From: Comamonas sp. JUb58
GTDB taxonomy: Bacteria > Pseudomonadota > Gammaproteobacteria > Burkholderiales > Burkholderiaceae_C
Assembly (NCBI RefSeq): GCF_004364775.1
Contig: NZ_SOAL01000010.1
Location: 168,134 to 232,133, forward strand
Reading direction: 5' to 3'
DNA: 64,000 nucleotides
This document shows positions 1 to 8,119 of the stretch, one piece after another. The first letter of the stretch is position 1, and the number at the start of each line of letters is the position of its first letter. The notes below the pieces were generated by a model. That model worked only from the letters and a program-made list of their open reading frames with translations, was not told the DNA's origin and made no database searches. A program made the translations under genes and the position numbers.

Positions 1-468
1 CGCATCGATCATCGCATTGAAGGTGTGCACCACCTCCTTCAACTCGCCATGCGCACCCTCTTCGACCACCCGCGTCGAGCTGAAATCCCCGTGCGCCACG
101 CGCTGCGCCACCTCCACCATCGATGCCAGCGGCCGGGTGATGTAGCGCGAAACAAAAAAGCCCATCGCCAGGCCAAACGGCAGGCAGACCAGCAGACCGA
201 TGAACAGCGACACCTGTTCGCCAAAGAACACCTCGCCGCGCCAGTACTCGCCATAGATCTGCATGGCGCGCGGGCTGTTGTCCAGATCGCGCTCGATCAG
301 GTCGTCCAGCTCCACCCGCACCGAGCTGGGCAGGCTTTGGTAGAACTGGTTGTACTGCACCGCATTGAAGGCCCAGGCGCAGGCGCTGAGCAGCGCAATG
401 GTGCTGAGCAGCGTACCGGCAATCCAGAAACCAAAGCGGACCCAGATGCGGTTCAGTCCCCGGGCCAT
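1..468 (-). CDS. Sensor histidine kinase, N-terminal part (BaeS-like; runs off the left edge)
   Basis: The first 156 codons of a membrane histidine kinase are present; the dimerisation and ATPase domains lie outside the window. A first membrane helix covers about residues 10-32, followed by a short periplasmic stretch (33-78), a second helix (80-100) and a HAMP linker that starts with the typical SRYITRPL segment. The ATG overlaps the last 16 bases of the upstream response-regulator gene, so the pair is translationally coupled. By family it should sense an envelope signal and phosphorylate that regulator. Its position beside a divergent tripartite exporter suggests control of export, as BaeS does, but this is inference. 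It could be another kinase of the same architecture. Confidence 0.85.
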   Translation of the reverse strand, partial: MARGLNRIWVRFGFWIAGTLLSTIALLSACAWAFNAVQYNQFYQSLPSSVRVELDDLIERDLDNSPRAMQIYGEYWRGEVFFGEQVSLFIGLLVCLPFGLAMGFFVSRYITRPLASMVEVAQRVAHGDFSSTRVVEEGAHGELKEVVHTFNAMIDA

Positions 469-1178
469 AGACGGTATCCAATGCTGCGCACAGTCTCGAT
501 CATCTCCTCCTGGCCAGCCAGCTGCAATTTGCGGCGCAGCTTGGACAGGTGCGAGTCGATCACCCGCTCCAGCGCATCGCTCTCAGGCAGGCAGTGCTCG
601 ATCAGCTGCGCGCGGGAGAAGCAACGCCGGGGCTGCGAGGCCAGCAAGGCCAGCAGGCGGAATTCGGTCAGGGTCAACGGCAGTGGTGTGGCCTGGCCTT
701 GAGGGTCATAAACCCGGGCACTGTGCTCGGCGGGGTTGATCTCCAGCGCACCCACCCGGATCGGCGCCATCGGCGCAGCGGCGGCCTTGGGCTGGCTGCG
801 GCGCAGCACGGCACGCACGCGCGCCACCACTTCGGCCGGGTTGAAGGGCTTGACCACGTAGTCATCCGCCCCCAGGCGCAAGGCCACCAGCTTGTCCACA
901 TCATCGGCCAGCGCCGTCACCATGATCACCGGGGTCTGGCCCTGGTCGCGGATAAAGCGCAGCACATCGACGCCGTCCATGCCCGGCAGGTGGATGTCCA
1001 GCAGCACCAGATCGGGCTGGTTTTGGCGAAAAAGCTGCACGGCCTGCTCGCCATCGCGCGCAAACAGGGTGCGCATGCCGTCGCGCTCCAGGTAGGCAAC
1101 CAGGATTGTGGCGATGCCTGGCTCATCCTCCACGACGAGCACCAGCGGCGCTGCCACAGGTGGCGTAGGTAGTTTCAT
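453..1178 (-). CDS. OmpR/BaeR-family response regulator
   Basis: This 241-residue protein has a receiver domain at about residues 10-125 and a winged-helix DNA-binding domain at about 140-240. The receiver has the acidic cluster E17-D18-E19, phospho-acceptor D61 in LLDIHLPG, T88 and K110 in VVKPF. The C-terminal half has the OmpR-type pattern ending ETVRSIGYRLW. It overlaps the kinase gene by 16 bases and is divergent from the outer-membrane factor gene at 1418, 239 bp away. The likely role is phosphorylation-dependent control of the shared intergenic promoters. BaeR is the nearest family member I recognise from the receiver sequence, but I do not assign that name. Confidence 0.88.
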   Translation of the reverse strand: MKLPTPPVAAPLVLVVEDEPGIATILVAYLERDGMRTLFARDGEQAVQLFRQNQPDLVLLDIHLPGMDGVDVLRFIRDQGQTPVIMVTALADDVDKLVALRLGADDYVVKPFNPAEVVARVRAVLRRSQPKAAAAPMAPIRVGALEINPAEHSARVYDPQGQATPLPLTLTEFRLLALLASQPRRCFSRAQLIEHCLPESDALERVIDSHLSKLRRKLQLAGQEEMIETVRSIGYRLWPGD

Positions 1179-1249
1179 GGCGGACTACATCCCAAGTAGG
1201 TTCCAGCGGCAGCCCACAGAAGGCGCCCAAAAGCGGTTGAAACGAGCCA

Positions 1250-1294
1250 TTATGACCGTGCCGACCGCCTGTTGCACGCCTTGGCGGCCTCCAT
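1250..1294 (-). other. Possible 14-codon leader ORF upstream of the response regulator
   Basis: An ATG at 1294 is preceded by GGAGG with four bases between. It opens a 14-residue basic peptide (MEAAKACNRRSARS) that ends at a TAA, 72 bases before the regulator start. It lies in the 5' leader expected for the regulator transcript. Only the ribosome-binding site and position support it, so it could be chance. Confidence 0.2.
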
Positions 1295-1312
1295 GTTTCC
1301 TCCATCATTTGT

Positions 1313-1332
1313 GCAAGCTTGCGCAAGCTTGC
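1313..1332. promoter_or_regulatory. Two perfect 10-bp palindromes in exact tandem (candidate operator)
   Basis: GCAAGCTTGC occurs twice, head to tail, with no base between. Each unit is its own reverse complement. The site lies in the divergent gap between the response regulator and the exporter operon. A weak plus-strand -10 (CTTAAT, 1350-1355) sits about 17 bases downstream, so a bound regulator would cover the -35 region. A repeat period of 10 bp (one helical turn) fits OmpR-family dimers. The role is inferred. Confidence 0.45.
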
Positions 1333-1417
1333 CAGGGTTGAATGGTTCGCTTAATTGCCCGGCCTTCGCGGTCTGGCCTCCACGGTCAACACCGGCCAAG
1401 AACCGACTCCATTGCAC

Positions 1418-2842
1418 GTGAAACCCTTGTTCTGCAAAACACTGCTGGCACTGGCACCTGCCGCTTTGCTGGCCGGTTGCATGACACCGCCGCAACCCCA
1501 GCTCCAACCCGACACCCCGGCCCAGTGGCGCCAGGCGGGCGGCAGCGCGCCCAATGCGCGCGCCGTCAAGGCCGCCGACCTGGCCGCCTGGTGGAAGTTG
1601 CTGGGCGACCCGGCCCTGGACAAGCTGGTGGAGCAGGCGCTGGCCCAGAACCTGGATCTGGCACAGGCGCAAGGGCGTCTCCAGGCCCAGCGCATTCTGC
1701 TGGGCACCGCCACCGCCGCCTACAAGCCCGAATTCACCGCCGGCGTGCGCACCCTGCAGGATGTGGCCGCACTTGACTCCTACTTCCATGCCAGCTTGGA
1801 CATGAGCTGGAACCTGGGCCTGTTTGGCGCCTACGAATCCACCGAGCTCGATGGCCAGGGCCAGTTGCTCGATGCCCAGGCGCAGCTGCAGGCCGCCAGG
1901 ATCCAGCTGGTCGCCAACGTGGTGCAGCGCTATCTGGATATCTGCGTGGCGCAGCAGCAACGCTTTGGGCTGGACCAGCAACTGCAGCTGGATACGCGCC
2001 GCCTGCAACTGCAGCAGGTGCGTGTGCAGCAGCGCATGGGCAGCGCCGAGCAAGTGCAGCAAGCCAGCCTGGAGCTCCACCGCAGCCGTGGCCAGGAGGC
2101 CGAACTGCTGCAGCACCAGGCACGCGCCGCACATGCGCTGGCCGCACTGCTCGGCCGCAGCGAACCGCAGGCAGCCTGGCTGGCCGCCTCCAGCAGCCCC
2201 CATATCCCCAGCGCCGCAGCGCTGAAGCTGCAGGTGCTGCCGGCCGATCTGCTGCGCAGCCGCCCCGCCATTCTGGCGGCCGAAGCCGCTGTGCAGCGCG
2301 CCGCAGCAGCAGCCGGCCTGTCGAACTCGGCGCTCTACCCCCGCTTTGCGCTGGGTGGTTCGCTGCTCTACTCCTACAACCTGACGCAGAACCGCCGCTC
2401 CAGCTCCAACCACGAGCCCATGCTTGGCCCGGTCATCGACATACCGCTGTTCGACTGGGGCCGCCGGCGCGCGCAGGCCGATACCGACGAACTGCTGATG
2501 GACAACGCCGTCAAGGCCTACCGCCAAAGCGTGCTCGACGGCGTGGCCGATGTCGAAACCGCGCTGGCCGGCCTGGGCGCGCAGCAGCAACGCCAGCAGT
2601 CGCTCGATGCCCAGACGCCGCTGTTGCGCAACCGCGCCCAACAGCTGCAGCGCCGCCAGCAGCTGGGCCTGGCCAGCGAGCTGGATACCCTGGAGCCGCG
2701 CCGCCAGCTGCTGCTGCATGAAAGCCAGCAAAGCGTAGCCCAAGCCGCGCAGGCGCTGGCCTTTGTGGCCCTGTTCCAGGCGCTGGGTGGCGCGCCGCTG
2801 CCACCGCAATTGCCCTCCGGCACGCCAGGAGCCACGCCATGA
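1418..2842 (+). CDS. Outer-membrane efflux lipoprotein (NodT/OprM family)
   Basis: This 474-residue TolC-type outer-membrane factor would form the exit duct of a tripartite exporter. I chose the GTG at 1418 because it begins a compact lipoprotein signal peptide with lipobox LAGC and lipidated Cys21; the in-frame TTG at 1355 would put an implausible tail in front. The body has the two alpha-helical, Gln/Ala-rich repeats of the family (for example DLAQAQGRLQAQ and VADVETALAGLG) and the conserved IDIPLFDWGRRRAQ segment near residue 345. The stop overlaps the start of the permease gene by four bases (ATGA). It is the first gene of a nine-gene run, and the dedicated two-component system is divergent from it. 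Confidence 0.9.
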   Translation: MKPLFCKTLLALAPAALLAGCMTPPQPQLQPDTPAQWRQAGGSAPNARAVKAADLAAWWKLLGDPALDKLVEQALAQNLDLAQAQGRLQAQRILLGTATAAYKPEFTAGVRTLQDVAALDSYFHASLDMSWNLGLFGAYESTELDGQGQLLDAQAQLQAARIQLVANVVQRYLDICVAQQQRFGLDQQLQLDTRRLQLQQVRVQQRMGSAEQVQQASLELHRSRGQEAELLQHQARAAHALAALLGRSEPQAAWLAASSSPHIPSAAALKLQVLPADLLRSRPAILAAEAAVQRAAAAAGLSNSALYPRFALGGSLLYSYNLTQNRRSSSNHEPMLGPVIDIPLFDWGRRRAQADTDELLMDNAVKAYRQSVLDGVADVETALAGLGAQQQRQQSLDAQTPLLRNRAQQLQRRQQLGLASELDTLEPRRQLLLHESQQSVAQAAQALAFVALFQALGGAPLPPQLPSGTPGATP

Positions 2843-3984
2843 TTGCCCTGGCGCGCAAAACCCTGGTCTATGAATGGCGCCGCTTTGTCCCCTCGATCTT
2901 CGCGGTGGGCTTTGCCGGTGTGCTGCTGGTCATGCAGGCTGCGCTGGTGCTGGGCATTTTCAGCTCGGCGGCGATCTACATCACCGCCAGCTCGGCCGAT
3001 CTCTGGGTGGGCTACCCCGGCACCCAAAGCGTGAACTTTGGCCGCAACATCGGCCCCGATGTCGAAATGCGCATGCGCATGGACCCGGACATCCGCGCCG
3101 TCGAGCCCTTTGTCTGGGTCGATGGCGACTGGCGCTCCAGCCAGGGTGCGGCCCAGGCTGCCGGCGCCGTGTCGGTCTATCTCTCGGGCATCTCCACCGC
3201 CGGCACCGCGATGATGTTCGACCGGGTGATTGCGCCCTGGCAGCGCAAGCTGCTGCGCGAGCCCGGCGCCGTCATCGTCGACCGCGCCGATCTGGACAGC
3301 CTGGCCACCCATGAAGGCGGCACGGCCTGGATCAACAACCACCGCGTGCGTGTCGTGGCTGCCGTGGATGGCCTGCGCGGCCTGGGCGGCGTCAATGTGC
3401 TGGCATCGCTGGAGAGCGCGCACCAGATCGCCGGCAGCTCGCCCAGCCAGGGCAGCACCTACCTGCTGGCCCGCGTGCGCAAGGGCGTGGACAACCACGC
3501 CGTGCAGCAGCGCCTGAGCAGCGAGGCGCGCAGCTTTGGCCCGCACGAGGTCTGGACGGCCGATAGCTTTGCCCACCGCTCCCAGCGCTACTGGATGCTC
3601 GACACCGGCGCCGGTGCCGGCGTGCTGTTCATGGCCATCGTCGTCTGCCTCGTGGGCGCAGTCGTCACCAGCCAGTCGCTCAAGAGCGTGGTTGCCGGCT
3701 CGGTGCGGGAATACGCCGTGCTCAATGCGCTAGGCGTCAGCCGCGCAGCGCTGGGCCGGGTGGTGGTGGAACAGGCCTGCTGGATTGGCGCCGCCGGCCT
3801 GCTGCTGACCACCATCGCCAGCGTGGCCCTGGTCTCGGTGGCCCAGGTCTACCGGGTGCCGGTTGCGCTCAACCTGCAAGCGGTGCTGGCCTGCGCGGCA
3901 CTGGTGGCCACCTTGGCGCTGTTGTCCGGCCTGGGCGCAATGCGCGTGCTGCTGCGCACCGACCCGGCCACCCTGCTGCGCTGA
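2839..3984 (+). CDS. ABC exporter permease, DevC/MacB-FtsX type
   Basis: This 381-residue inner-membrane permease has one N-terminal helix (about 20-42), a large periplasmic domain (about 43-250) and three C-terminal helices (about 255-375). The conserved FtsX-domain segment around EYAVLNALGVSR couples to the ATPase. This topology matches DevC/MacB-type type VII ABC exporters, which act on periplasmic or membrane-embedded substrates rather than pumping from the cytoplasm. It overlaps the outer-membrane factor by four bases and is followed 11 bases later by its ATPase, so the genes are one transcription unit. In cyanobacteria the homologous DevBCA exports heterocyst glycolipids; the substrate here is unknown. 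Confidence 0.88.
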   Translation: MIALARKTLVYEWRRFVPSIFAVGFAGVLLVMQAALVLGIFSSAAIYITASSADLWVGYPGTQSVNFGRNIGPDVEMRMRMDPDIRAVEPFVWVDGDWRSSQGAAQAAGAVSVYLSGISTAGTAMMFDRVIAPWQRKLLREPGAVIVDRADLDSLATHEGGTAWINNHRVRVVAAVDGLRGLGGVNVLASLESAHQIAGSSPSQGSTYLLARVRKGVDNHAVQQRLSSEARSFGPHEVWTADSFAHRSQRYWMLDTGAGAGVLFMAIVVCLVGAVVTSQSLKSVVAGSVREYAVLNALGVSRAALGRVVVEQACWIGAAGLLLTTIASVALVSVAQVYRVPVALNLQAVLACAALVATLALLSGLGAMRVLLRTDPATLLR

Positions 3985-3995
3985 AGGACACCACC

Positions 3996-4724
3996 ATGCC
4001 CAACAACACGCCCACCACACCCAGCCTGCAGGCCGTCGGATTGCGCAAGACCTATGTCTCGGGCTCCATCCGCATCCATGTGCTGCAGGATCTGTCGGTC
4101 GATTTGTACGCCGGCGAGCTGACCCTCATCTCCGGCCCCTCGGGCTGCGGCAAAAGCACCTTGCTGTCGCTGATGTCGGGCCTGCTCACCCCTGATGACG
4201 GCCAGACCATTGCACTAGGCCAGAACCTCACCACCATGCCCACCCGGGAGATGGAGCGCTTTCGGCTGCTGCACACCGGCTTTGTGTTCCAGGGCTTCAA
4301 CCTGTTCCCGGCGCTGACGGCGCTGGAGCAGGTGCAACTGCCCCTGGGCTACCTGGGTATGCGGCGCGCCGAAACCTTGAAACGGGCGCAGGACGCGCTC
4401 GAAGAGGTCGGCCTGTCCCACCGCGCACATATGCGGCCGGCCGAGCTGTCGGGCGGCGAAAAGCAGCGCGTGGCCATTGCCCGGGCGCTGGCCAAGGCGC
4501 CCCAGCTGCTGTTTGCCGACGAGCCCACCAGCGCGCTGGATGCCGAAAGCGGACAGCGCGTGATCGACATCCTCCACCGCGTTGCACGCAGCCATGGCAC
4601 CACGGTGCTCTGCGTCAGCCACGACCCGCGCCTGGTGGGGCATGCCGACCGTGTACTGAATATGGAAGACGGTGCCGTGTACAGCGACCGGCGCCAAAAC
4701 ACCATGATGGAGAACCCAACTTGA
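3996..4724 (+). CDS. ABC exporter ATP-binding protein, DevA/LolD type
   Basis: This 242-residue nucleotide-binding subunit powers the permease just upstream. Walker A GPSGCGKST lies at residues 47-55, the ABC signature LSGGEKQR at about 150, and Walker B LLFADEPTSALD at about 171. An SVDLYAGE segment precedes Walker A, as in MacB/LolD-type ATPases. An AGGA motif precedes the ATG. The stop is embedded in the TTGA junction with the adaptor gene, giving tight coupling. Length and motifs are complete, so it should be catalytically competent. Confidence 0.93.
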   Translation: MPNNTPTTPSLQAVGLRKTYVSGSIRIHVLQDLSVDLYAGELTLISGPSGCGKSTLLSLMSGLLTPDDGQTIALGQNLTTMPTREMERFRLLHTGFVFQGFNLFPALTALEQVQLPLGYLGMRRAETLKRAQDALEEVGLSHRAHMRPAELSGGEKQRVAIARALAKAPQLLFADEPTSALDAESGQRVIDILHRVARSHGTTVLCVSHDPRLVGHADRVLNMEDGAVYSDRRQNTMMENPT

Positions 4725-5650
4725 CCAAGATCCACGCAACCCCTTTGCCCATGCCGCAGCCCTGGCAGGTACTGGGCCTGCTCTGCTTGGTGCTGGGCGG
4801 ACTGGCAGGCTGCACACCGGCGGCTGACAGCCCGCCCGCCGCCAGCATCAGCCAGCAGCACCAAAACCCGGTGGCTGTGGCCCGGGGCAAGATCGAGGTC
4901 GACGGCGGCCTGCTGGATCTGGCCACCGCCATCGATGGCACCGTGCAGCAAATCGCCGTGCGCGAAGGCCAGCAGGTGCAGGCCGGCCAGCTGCTGCTCA
5001 AGGTCCATGACGAAGACCTGCGCGCCGAGCTGGCCGTGGCCCAGTCCTCCTACCAACTCGCCCAGGCCAAGCACAAGGCCCTGACCACCAAGCTGCCGCT
5101 GCTGCAGGCCCAGCTCAAGCGCCTGCAGGCCGCCGCCCGCGATGGCGCGGCCGATCTGCAGGAAGTGGACAACGCCCAGGCCGCGCTGCGCAATGCGCAG
5201 TCCGAGGCCGAGGTGGCCCAGGCCGAAGTGAAACTGGCCCAGAGCAAGACCCAGCAGCTGCGCGAGCGCCAGCGCCTGTATGCCCTGCATGCGCCAGAGG
5301 CTGCCACCGTGGTGCATCTGCGCGCCCAGACCGGCAGCCAGGTGCACACCAGCCAGGCAGCGGTGCGCCTGCTGCCGCTGCGCCCGCTGCGCATCCGCGC
5401 CGAGCTCAACGAGAGCTTTGCCGGCGCGGTGCAAAAGGGCATGCGCGCCAGCGTGGTGCTGGACAACGACAGCAGCAGCCCGCTGCCCGACGCCCGGGTG
5501 CTGCGCATCAACCCCATGTATGGGCCTTCGACCTTGCAGGACGACGCCCAGCGCGGCCCGCTACGCGTGGTCGAGTGCGTGCTCGAGTTCGAGACCGCAC
5601 CCGGCAATGTGCGCGTGGGCCAGAACGTGAGAGTGAGCTTCCATGAATAA
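4721..5650 (+). CDS. Membrane-fusion (HlyD/DevB-type) adaptor
   Basis: This 309-residue periplasmic adaptor bridges the permease and the outer-membrane factor. It starts at a TTG overlapping the ATPase stop, with GGAG eight bases upstream; a later ATG at 4751 lacks such a site. A hydrophobic signal segment ending LAGC suggests lipid anchoring at the inner membrane. A biotinyl-lipoyl-like segment (about 60-90) is followed by a long helical hairpin (about 95-190, Ala/Gln/Lys-rich), then a second lipoyl half and a beta-barrel (AELNESFAGAVQKGM). All parts of a DevBCA-TolC pump are therefore encoded in consecutive genes. Confidence 0.88.
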   Translation: MTKIHATPLPMPQPWQVLGLLCLVLGGLAGCTPAADSPPAASISQQHQNPVAVARGKIEVDGGLLDLATAIDGTVQQIAVREGQQVQAGQLLLKVHDEDLRAELAVAQSSYQLAQAKHKALTTKLPLLQAQLKRLQAAARDGAADLQEVDNAQAALRNAQSEAEVAQAEVKLAQSKTQQLRERQRLYALHAPEAATVVHLRAQTGSQVHTSQAAVRLLPLRPLRIRAELNESFAGAVQKGMRASVVLDNDSSSPLPDARVLRINPMYGPSTLQDDAQRGPLRVVECVLEFETAPGNVRVGQNVRVSFHE

Positions 5651-6353
5651 ATACATGCTTGCGCAGGCGCCTGCCTGCCACAACACCAGCGGCTGGATGA
5701 TCCAGTCCGACTTTGACGGCACGATCAGCCTGGTCGATGTCACCGACAGCCTGCTGCAGCGCTTTGGCCTGCCCGGCTGGACCGAGTTGGAGGACGCCTG
5801 GGAGCGCGGCGACATCGGCTCGCGCGCCTGCATGCAAGGCCAGGTCGCGCTGCTCGACATGGACCAGCAGGAGCTGGACGCCCACCTTGACGGCATTGCC
5901 ATCGACCCCGGCTTTCCCGGCTTTGTGCAGGCGGCGCAGGCACTGGGCCTGCGGGTGCAGGTGGTCAGCGACGGTATCGACTATGCGATCCAGCGCGTGC
6001 TGGAGCAGCACGGCCTGGGCCACCTGGAGGTGATTGCCAACCGCCTGGTGCAGCAGGAAACGCGCCGCTGGGCGCTGGAATCCCCCTGGGCCAGCCCGCA
6101 CTGCAAACGCGCCAGCGGCAACTGCAAGTGCGAGCGCCTGGCGACGCAGCAGGCGATTGCCGGACGCGTGCTCTATGTGGGCGACAGCACCTCCGATTTC
6201 TGCGTCTCGCACGAGGCCGACTATGTGCTGGCCAAGTACCGGCTGATCGAGCACTGCGAGCGCCATGGCATTGCCCATGCGCCCTTTGTCAGCTTCAGTG
6301 ATGCGACGCCGTGGTTGCAGCATTTCATGCAACAGCAGGAGGCCCTCGCATGA
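5643..6353 (+). CDS. HAD-IB phosphatase, MtnX-like
   Basis: This 236-residue haloacid-dehalogenase phosphatase has the nucleophile motif DFDGT at residues 23-27 (Asp23 and acid/base Asp25), motif II VVSDG near 104 and motif III GDSTSD near 180. A cysteine-rich loop at about 151-165 (HCKxxxGNCKC) resembles the cap cysteines of MtnX-type enzymes. The family dephosphorylates small phosphorylated metabolites such as the methionine-salvage enolate. No other methionine-salvage gene is nearby, so a pathway-specific phosphomonoester within this cluster is more likely. It overlaps the adaptor gene by eight bases and the esterase gene by four, placing it within the operon. Confidence 0.8.
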   Translation: MNKYMLAQAPACHNTSGWMIQSDFDGTISLVDVTDSLLQRFGLPGWTELEDAWERGDIGSRACMQGQVALLDMDQQELDAHLDGIAIDPGFPGFVQAAQALGLRVQVVSDGIDYAIQRVLEQHGLGHLEVIANRLVQQETRRWALESPWASPHCKRASGNCKCERLATQQAIAGRVLYVGDSTSDFCVSHEADYVLAKYRLIEHCERHGIAHAPFVSFSDATPWLQHFMQQQEALA

Positions 6354-7285
6354 ATACCCATGACGCACTCGCCCAGCACCTGGCTGGCCAACCACAGGAA
6401 AGGGCCGCAGAAGCGGCCTTGCAGACCTTGTGCCTGACACCCAACGAATTCGTCATGCCCGGCTCCGGCGCCGCCGCACGCACCGGCGTGCTGCTGGTGC
6501 ATGGCCTGACCGGCACCCCGGCCGAGATGCGCTTGCTGGCCAAGGGCCTCAACCGCGAAGGCTTTACCGTCTATGCCGTGCAACTGGCGGGCCACTGCGG
6601 CAGCATGCAGGACCTGGTCCAGACCCGATGGACCGACTGGCTCGCCAGCGTGCAATCGGCGCTGCTGCGCTTTGCACCCCATGTCGACCGCGTGGTGGTC
6701 GGCGGCCTGTCGATGGGCGCCTTGCTGTCGCTGGCGGTAGCCACCTCGCACCCGCGCCAGGTAGCCGGGGTGGCGGCGCTGTCCACCACCTTCCGCTATG
6801 ACGGCTGGAGCATTCCCAGCTACACCAAGCTGGCCTTTTTGCTGCCGCTGTTTCGCCTGCTGGGCATCGGCCGGCAAAGGGTGTTCATGGAGGCGCCGCC
6901 CTACGGCATCAAGGACGAGGCCTTGCGCGCCCGGGTGGTCGCACAGATGCACAGCGGCGACAGCGCCGCCGCAGGCCTGCCCGGCAACCCCTGGTGGTCC
7001 ATCATCGAGCTGCGCCGGCTCTCCGCCCATGTTCGCAGCCACTTGCGGGATTTGCGCGCGCCTTGCCTGGCCATCCATGCCAAGGAAGACGACATCTCCC
7101 ACCGCTCCAATGCCGAGGACATCGCCACTGGCGCAGTCCACGCAAAGGTCGAAGTCGTGCTGCTCGACAACTGCTACCACATGATCACCATCGACCGCGA
7201 GCGCCGTACCGTGATCGCCAAGGTGCATGACTTTGTGGCCCGCATCGGCGGCGCGCCAGCACAGGCAGCGGCACATGGGCGCTGA
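6350..7285 (+). CDS. Alpha/beta-hydrolase, carboxylesterase type
   Basis: This 311-residue serine hydrolase has the oxyanion segment VHGLTGTP, nucleophile Ser121 in GLSMGA, an Asp around 247-248 (KEDD) and His277 in CYHMITID, a full catalytic triad. I chose the ATG at 6350 because a perfect AGGAGG lies eight bases upstream and the ATGA overlaps the phosphatase stop. The lid and length resemble monoglyceride-lipase/Est30-type carboxylesterases, which cut short acyl esters. In this operon it may remove or transfer an acyl group on the product; that is inference. There is no signal peptide, so it is cytoplasmic. Confidence 0.82.
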   Translation: MNTHDALAQHLAGQPQERAAEAALQTLCLTPNEFVMPGSGAAARTGVLLVHGLTGTPAEMRLLAKGLNREGFTVYAVQLAGHCGSMQDLVQTRWTDWLASVQSALLRFAPHVDRVVVGGLSMGALLSLAVATSHPRQVAGVAALSTTFRYDGWSIPSYTKLAFLLPLFRLLGIGRQRVFMEAPPYGIKDEALRARVVAQMHSGDSAAAGLPGNPWWSIIELRRLSAHVRSHLRDLRAPCLAIHAKEDDISHRSNAEDIATGAVHAKVEVVLLDNCYHMITIDRERRTVIAKVHDFVARIGGAPAQAAAHGR

Positions 7286-7649
7286 GATCACTCCGCTGGT
7301 GATCAGCCTGTGGCTGATCAATATCCTGGTCGACAGCGGCGGTCAGCTGGCCTTCAAGGCCGCTGCCACACAAACCCCGAGCACGGCCACCGGCATGGAC
7401 CACTGGCGCTACATGCTGGCGCGCCCCTGGATCTGGATCGGCGGCGCCTGCTATGTGATCGAGTTTGTCGCCTGGCTGGCCTTTTTGTCGCTGGTGCCGC
7501 TGTCCGATGGTGTGCTGCTGGGCAGCATCAACATCGTGGCCATCATGGTGGCCGGGCGCATTCTGTTCAAGGAAAAGCTTGCACCAATGCGAGTCCTGGG
7601 CATCGTGCTCGTCTCCATCGGCGTGGCCGTCGTGGGCCTCAAGGGCTGA
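7275..7649 (+). CDS. Small EamA/SMR-type membrane protein (ArnE-like)
   Basis: This 124-residue, four-helix membrane protein is the size and pattern of ArnE, one half of the flippase that moves undecaprenyl-phosphate-aminoarabinose across the inner membrane. Visible features are an early GGQLAFKAA segment in helix 1, a Trp-rich loop before helix 2 and the terminal half-EamA motif VLGIVLVSIGVAVVG. The ATG at 7275 overlaps the esterase by 11 bases. The second copy follows five bases after its stop, matching the ArnE/ArnF heterodimer arrangement. The substrate is not predictable from sequence, but the pair implies flipping of a lipid-linked or amphipathic intermediate. Confidence 0.75.
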   Translation: MGAEITPLVISLWLINILVDSGGQLAFKAAATQTPSTATGMDHWRYMLARPWIWIGGACYVIEFVAWLAFLSLVPLSDGVLLGSINIVAIMVAGRILFKEKLAPMRVLGIVLVSIGVAVVGLKG

Positions 7650-7653
7650 TCGC

Positions 7654-8091
7654 ATGAAACGCTTTTACCTGGTCGGCTTTCTGGTGCTGATGGCCTTCGA
7701 CACCCTGGCCCAACTGAGCTTTAAGAAAGCCGGCGATGCCGCGCTGCCGCTGGAGTTCAGCCCTTCCTGGCTCTGGCGCGTGTTTGCCCAGCCCTGGATC
7801 TATGGCGCCTTGATCGGCTATATCGGCGCCTTTTTCACCTGGATGCATCTGCTGCGGCGCGCACCGGTCGGCCCAGCTTTTGCCGCCTCGCACCTGGAGA
7901 TCATCTCGGTACTGGCGCTGTCCCATTACCTGTTCCAGGAGACCATCGGCCTGCCCCAGATTCTGGGCTGCGCTTTCATCATTGCCGGCATTGCCTGCCT
8001 GGCCGTGAGCGAAGCCCAGGACCATGGCGCCACCGAGCCAGCAGAGGGCCCAGCGGACAACACCACCGGCGCCAGCGCGGCCGCCCGCTGA
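7654..8091 (+). CDS. Small EamA/SMR-type membrane protein (ArnF-like partner)
   Basis: This 145-residue protein has four predicted helices and a short hydrophilic Ala/Gly/Glu tail. The N-terminal DTLAQLSFKKAG parallels the SGGQLAFKAA of the preceding gene, and the C-terminal IIAGIACLAVSE is a half-EamA ending. The two proteins are thus related but not identical subunits, as expected of a heterodimeric flippase. The ATG at 7654 follows the first subunit's stop closely. An in-frame open stretch upstream of this ATG runs through the other subunit in a different frame and is not real coding sequence. Confidence 0.75.
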   Translation: MKRFYLVGFLVLMAFDTLAQLSFKKAGDAALPLEFSPSWLWRVFAQPWIYGALIGYIGAFFTWMHLLRRAPVGPAFAASHLEIISVLALSHYLFQETIGLPQILGCAFIIAGIACLAVSEAQDHGATEPAEGPADNTTGASAAAR

Positions 8092-8119
8092 TGGCGTCCC
8101 ACAACCAAGCCCATAGCTG

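Noticed and set aside
1250..2809. 519-residue minus-strand frame opposite the outer-membrane factor
   Set aside because: Gln/Leu/Ala-rich antisense of a recognised gene; only its short start near 1294 is considered separately.
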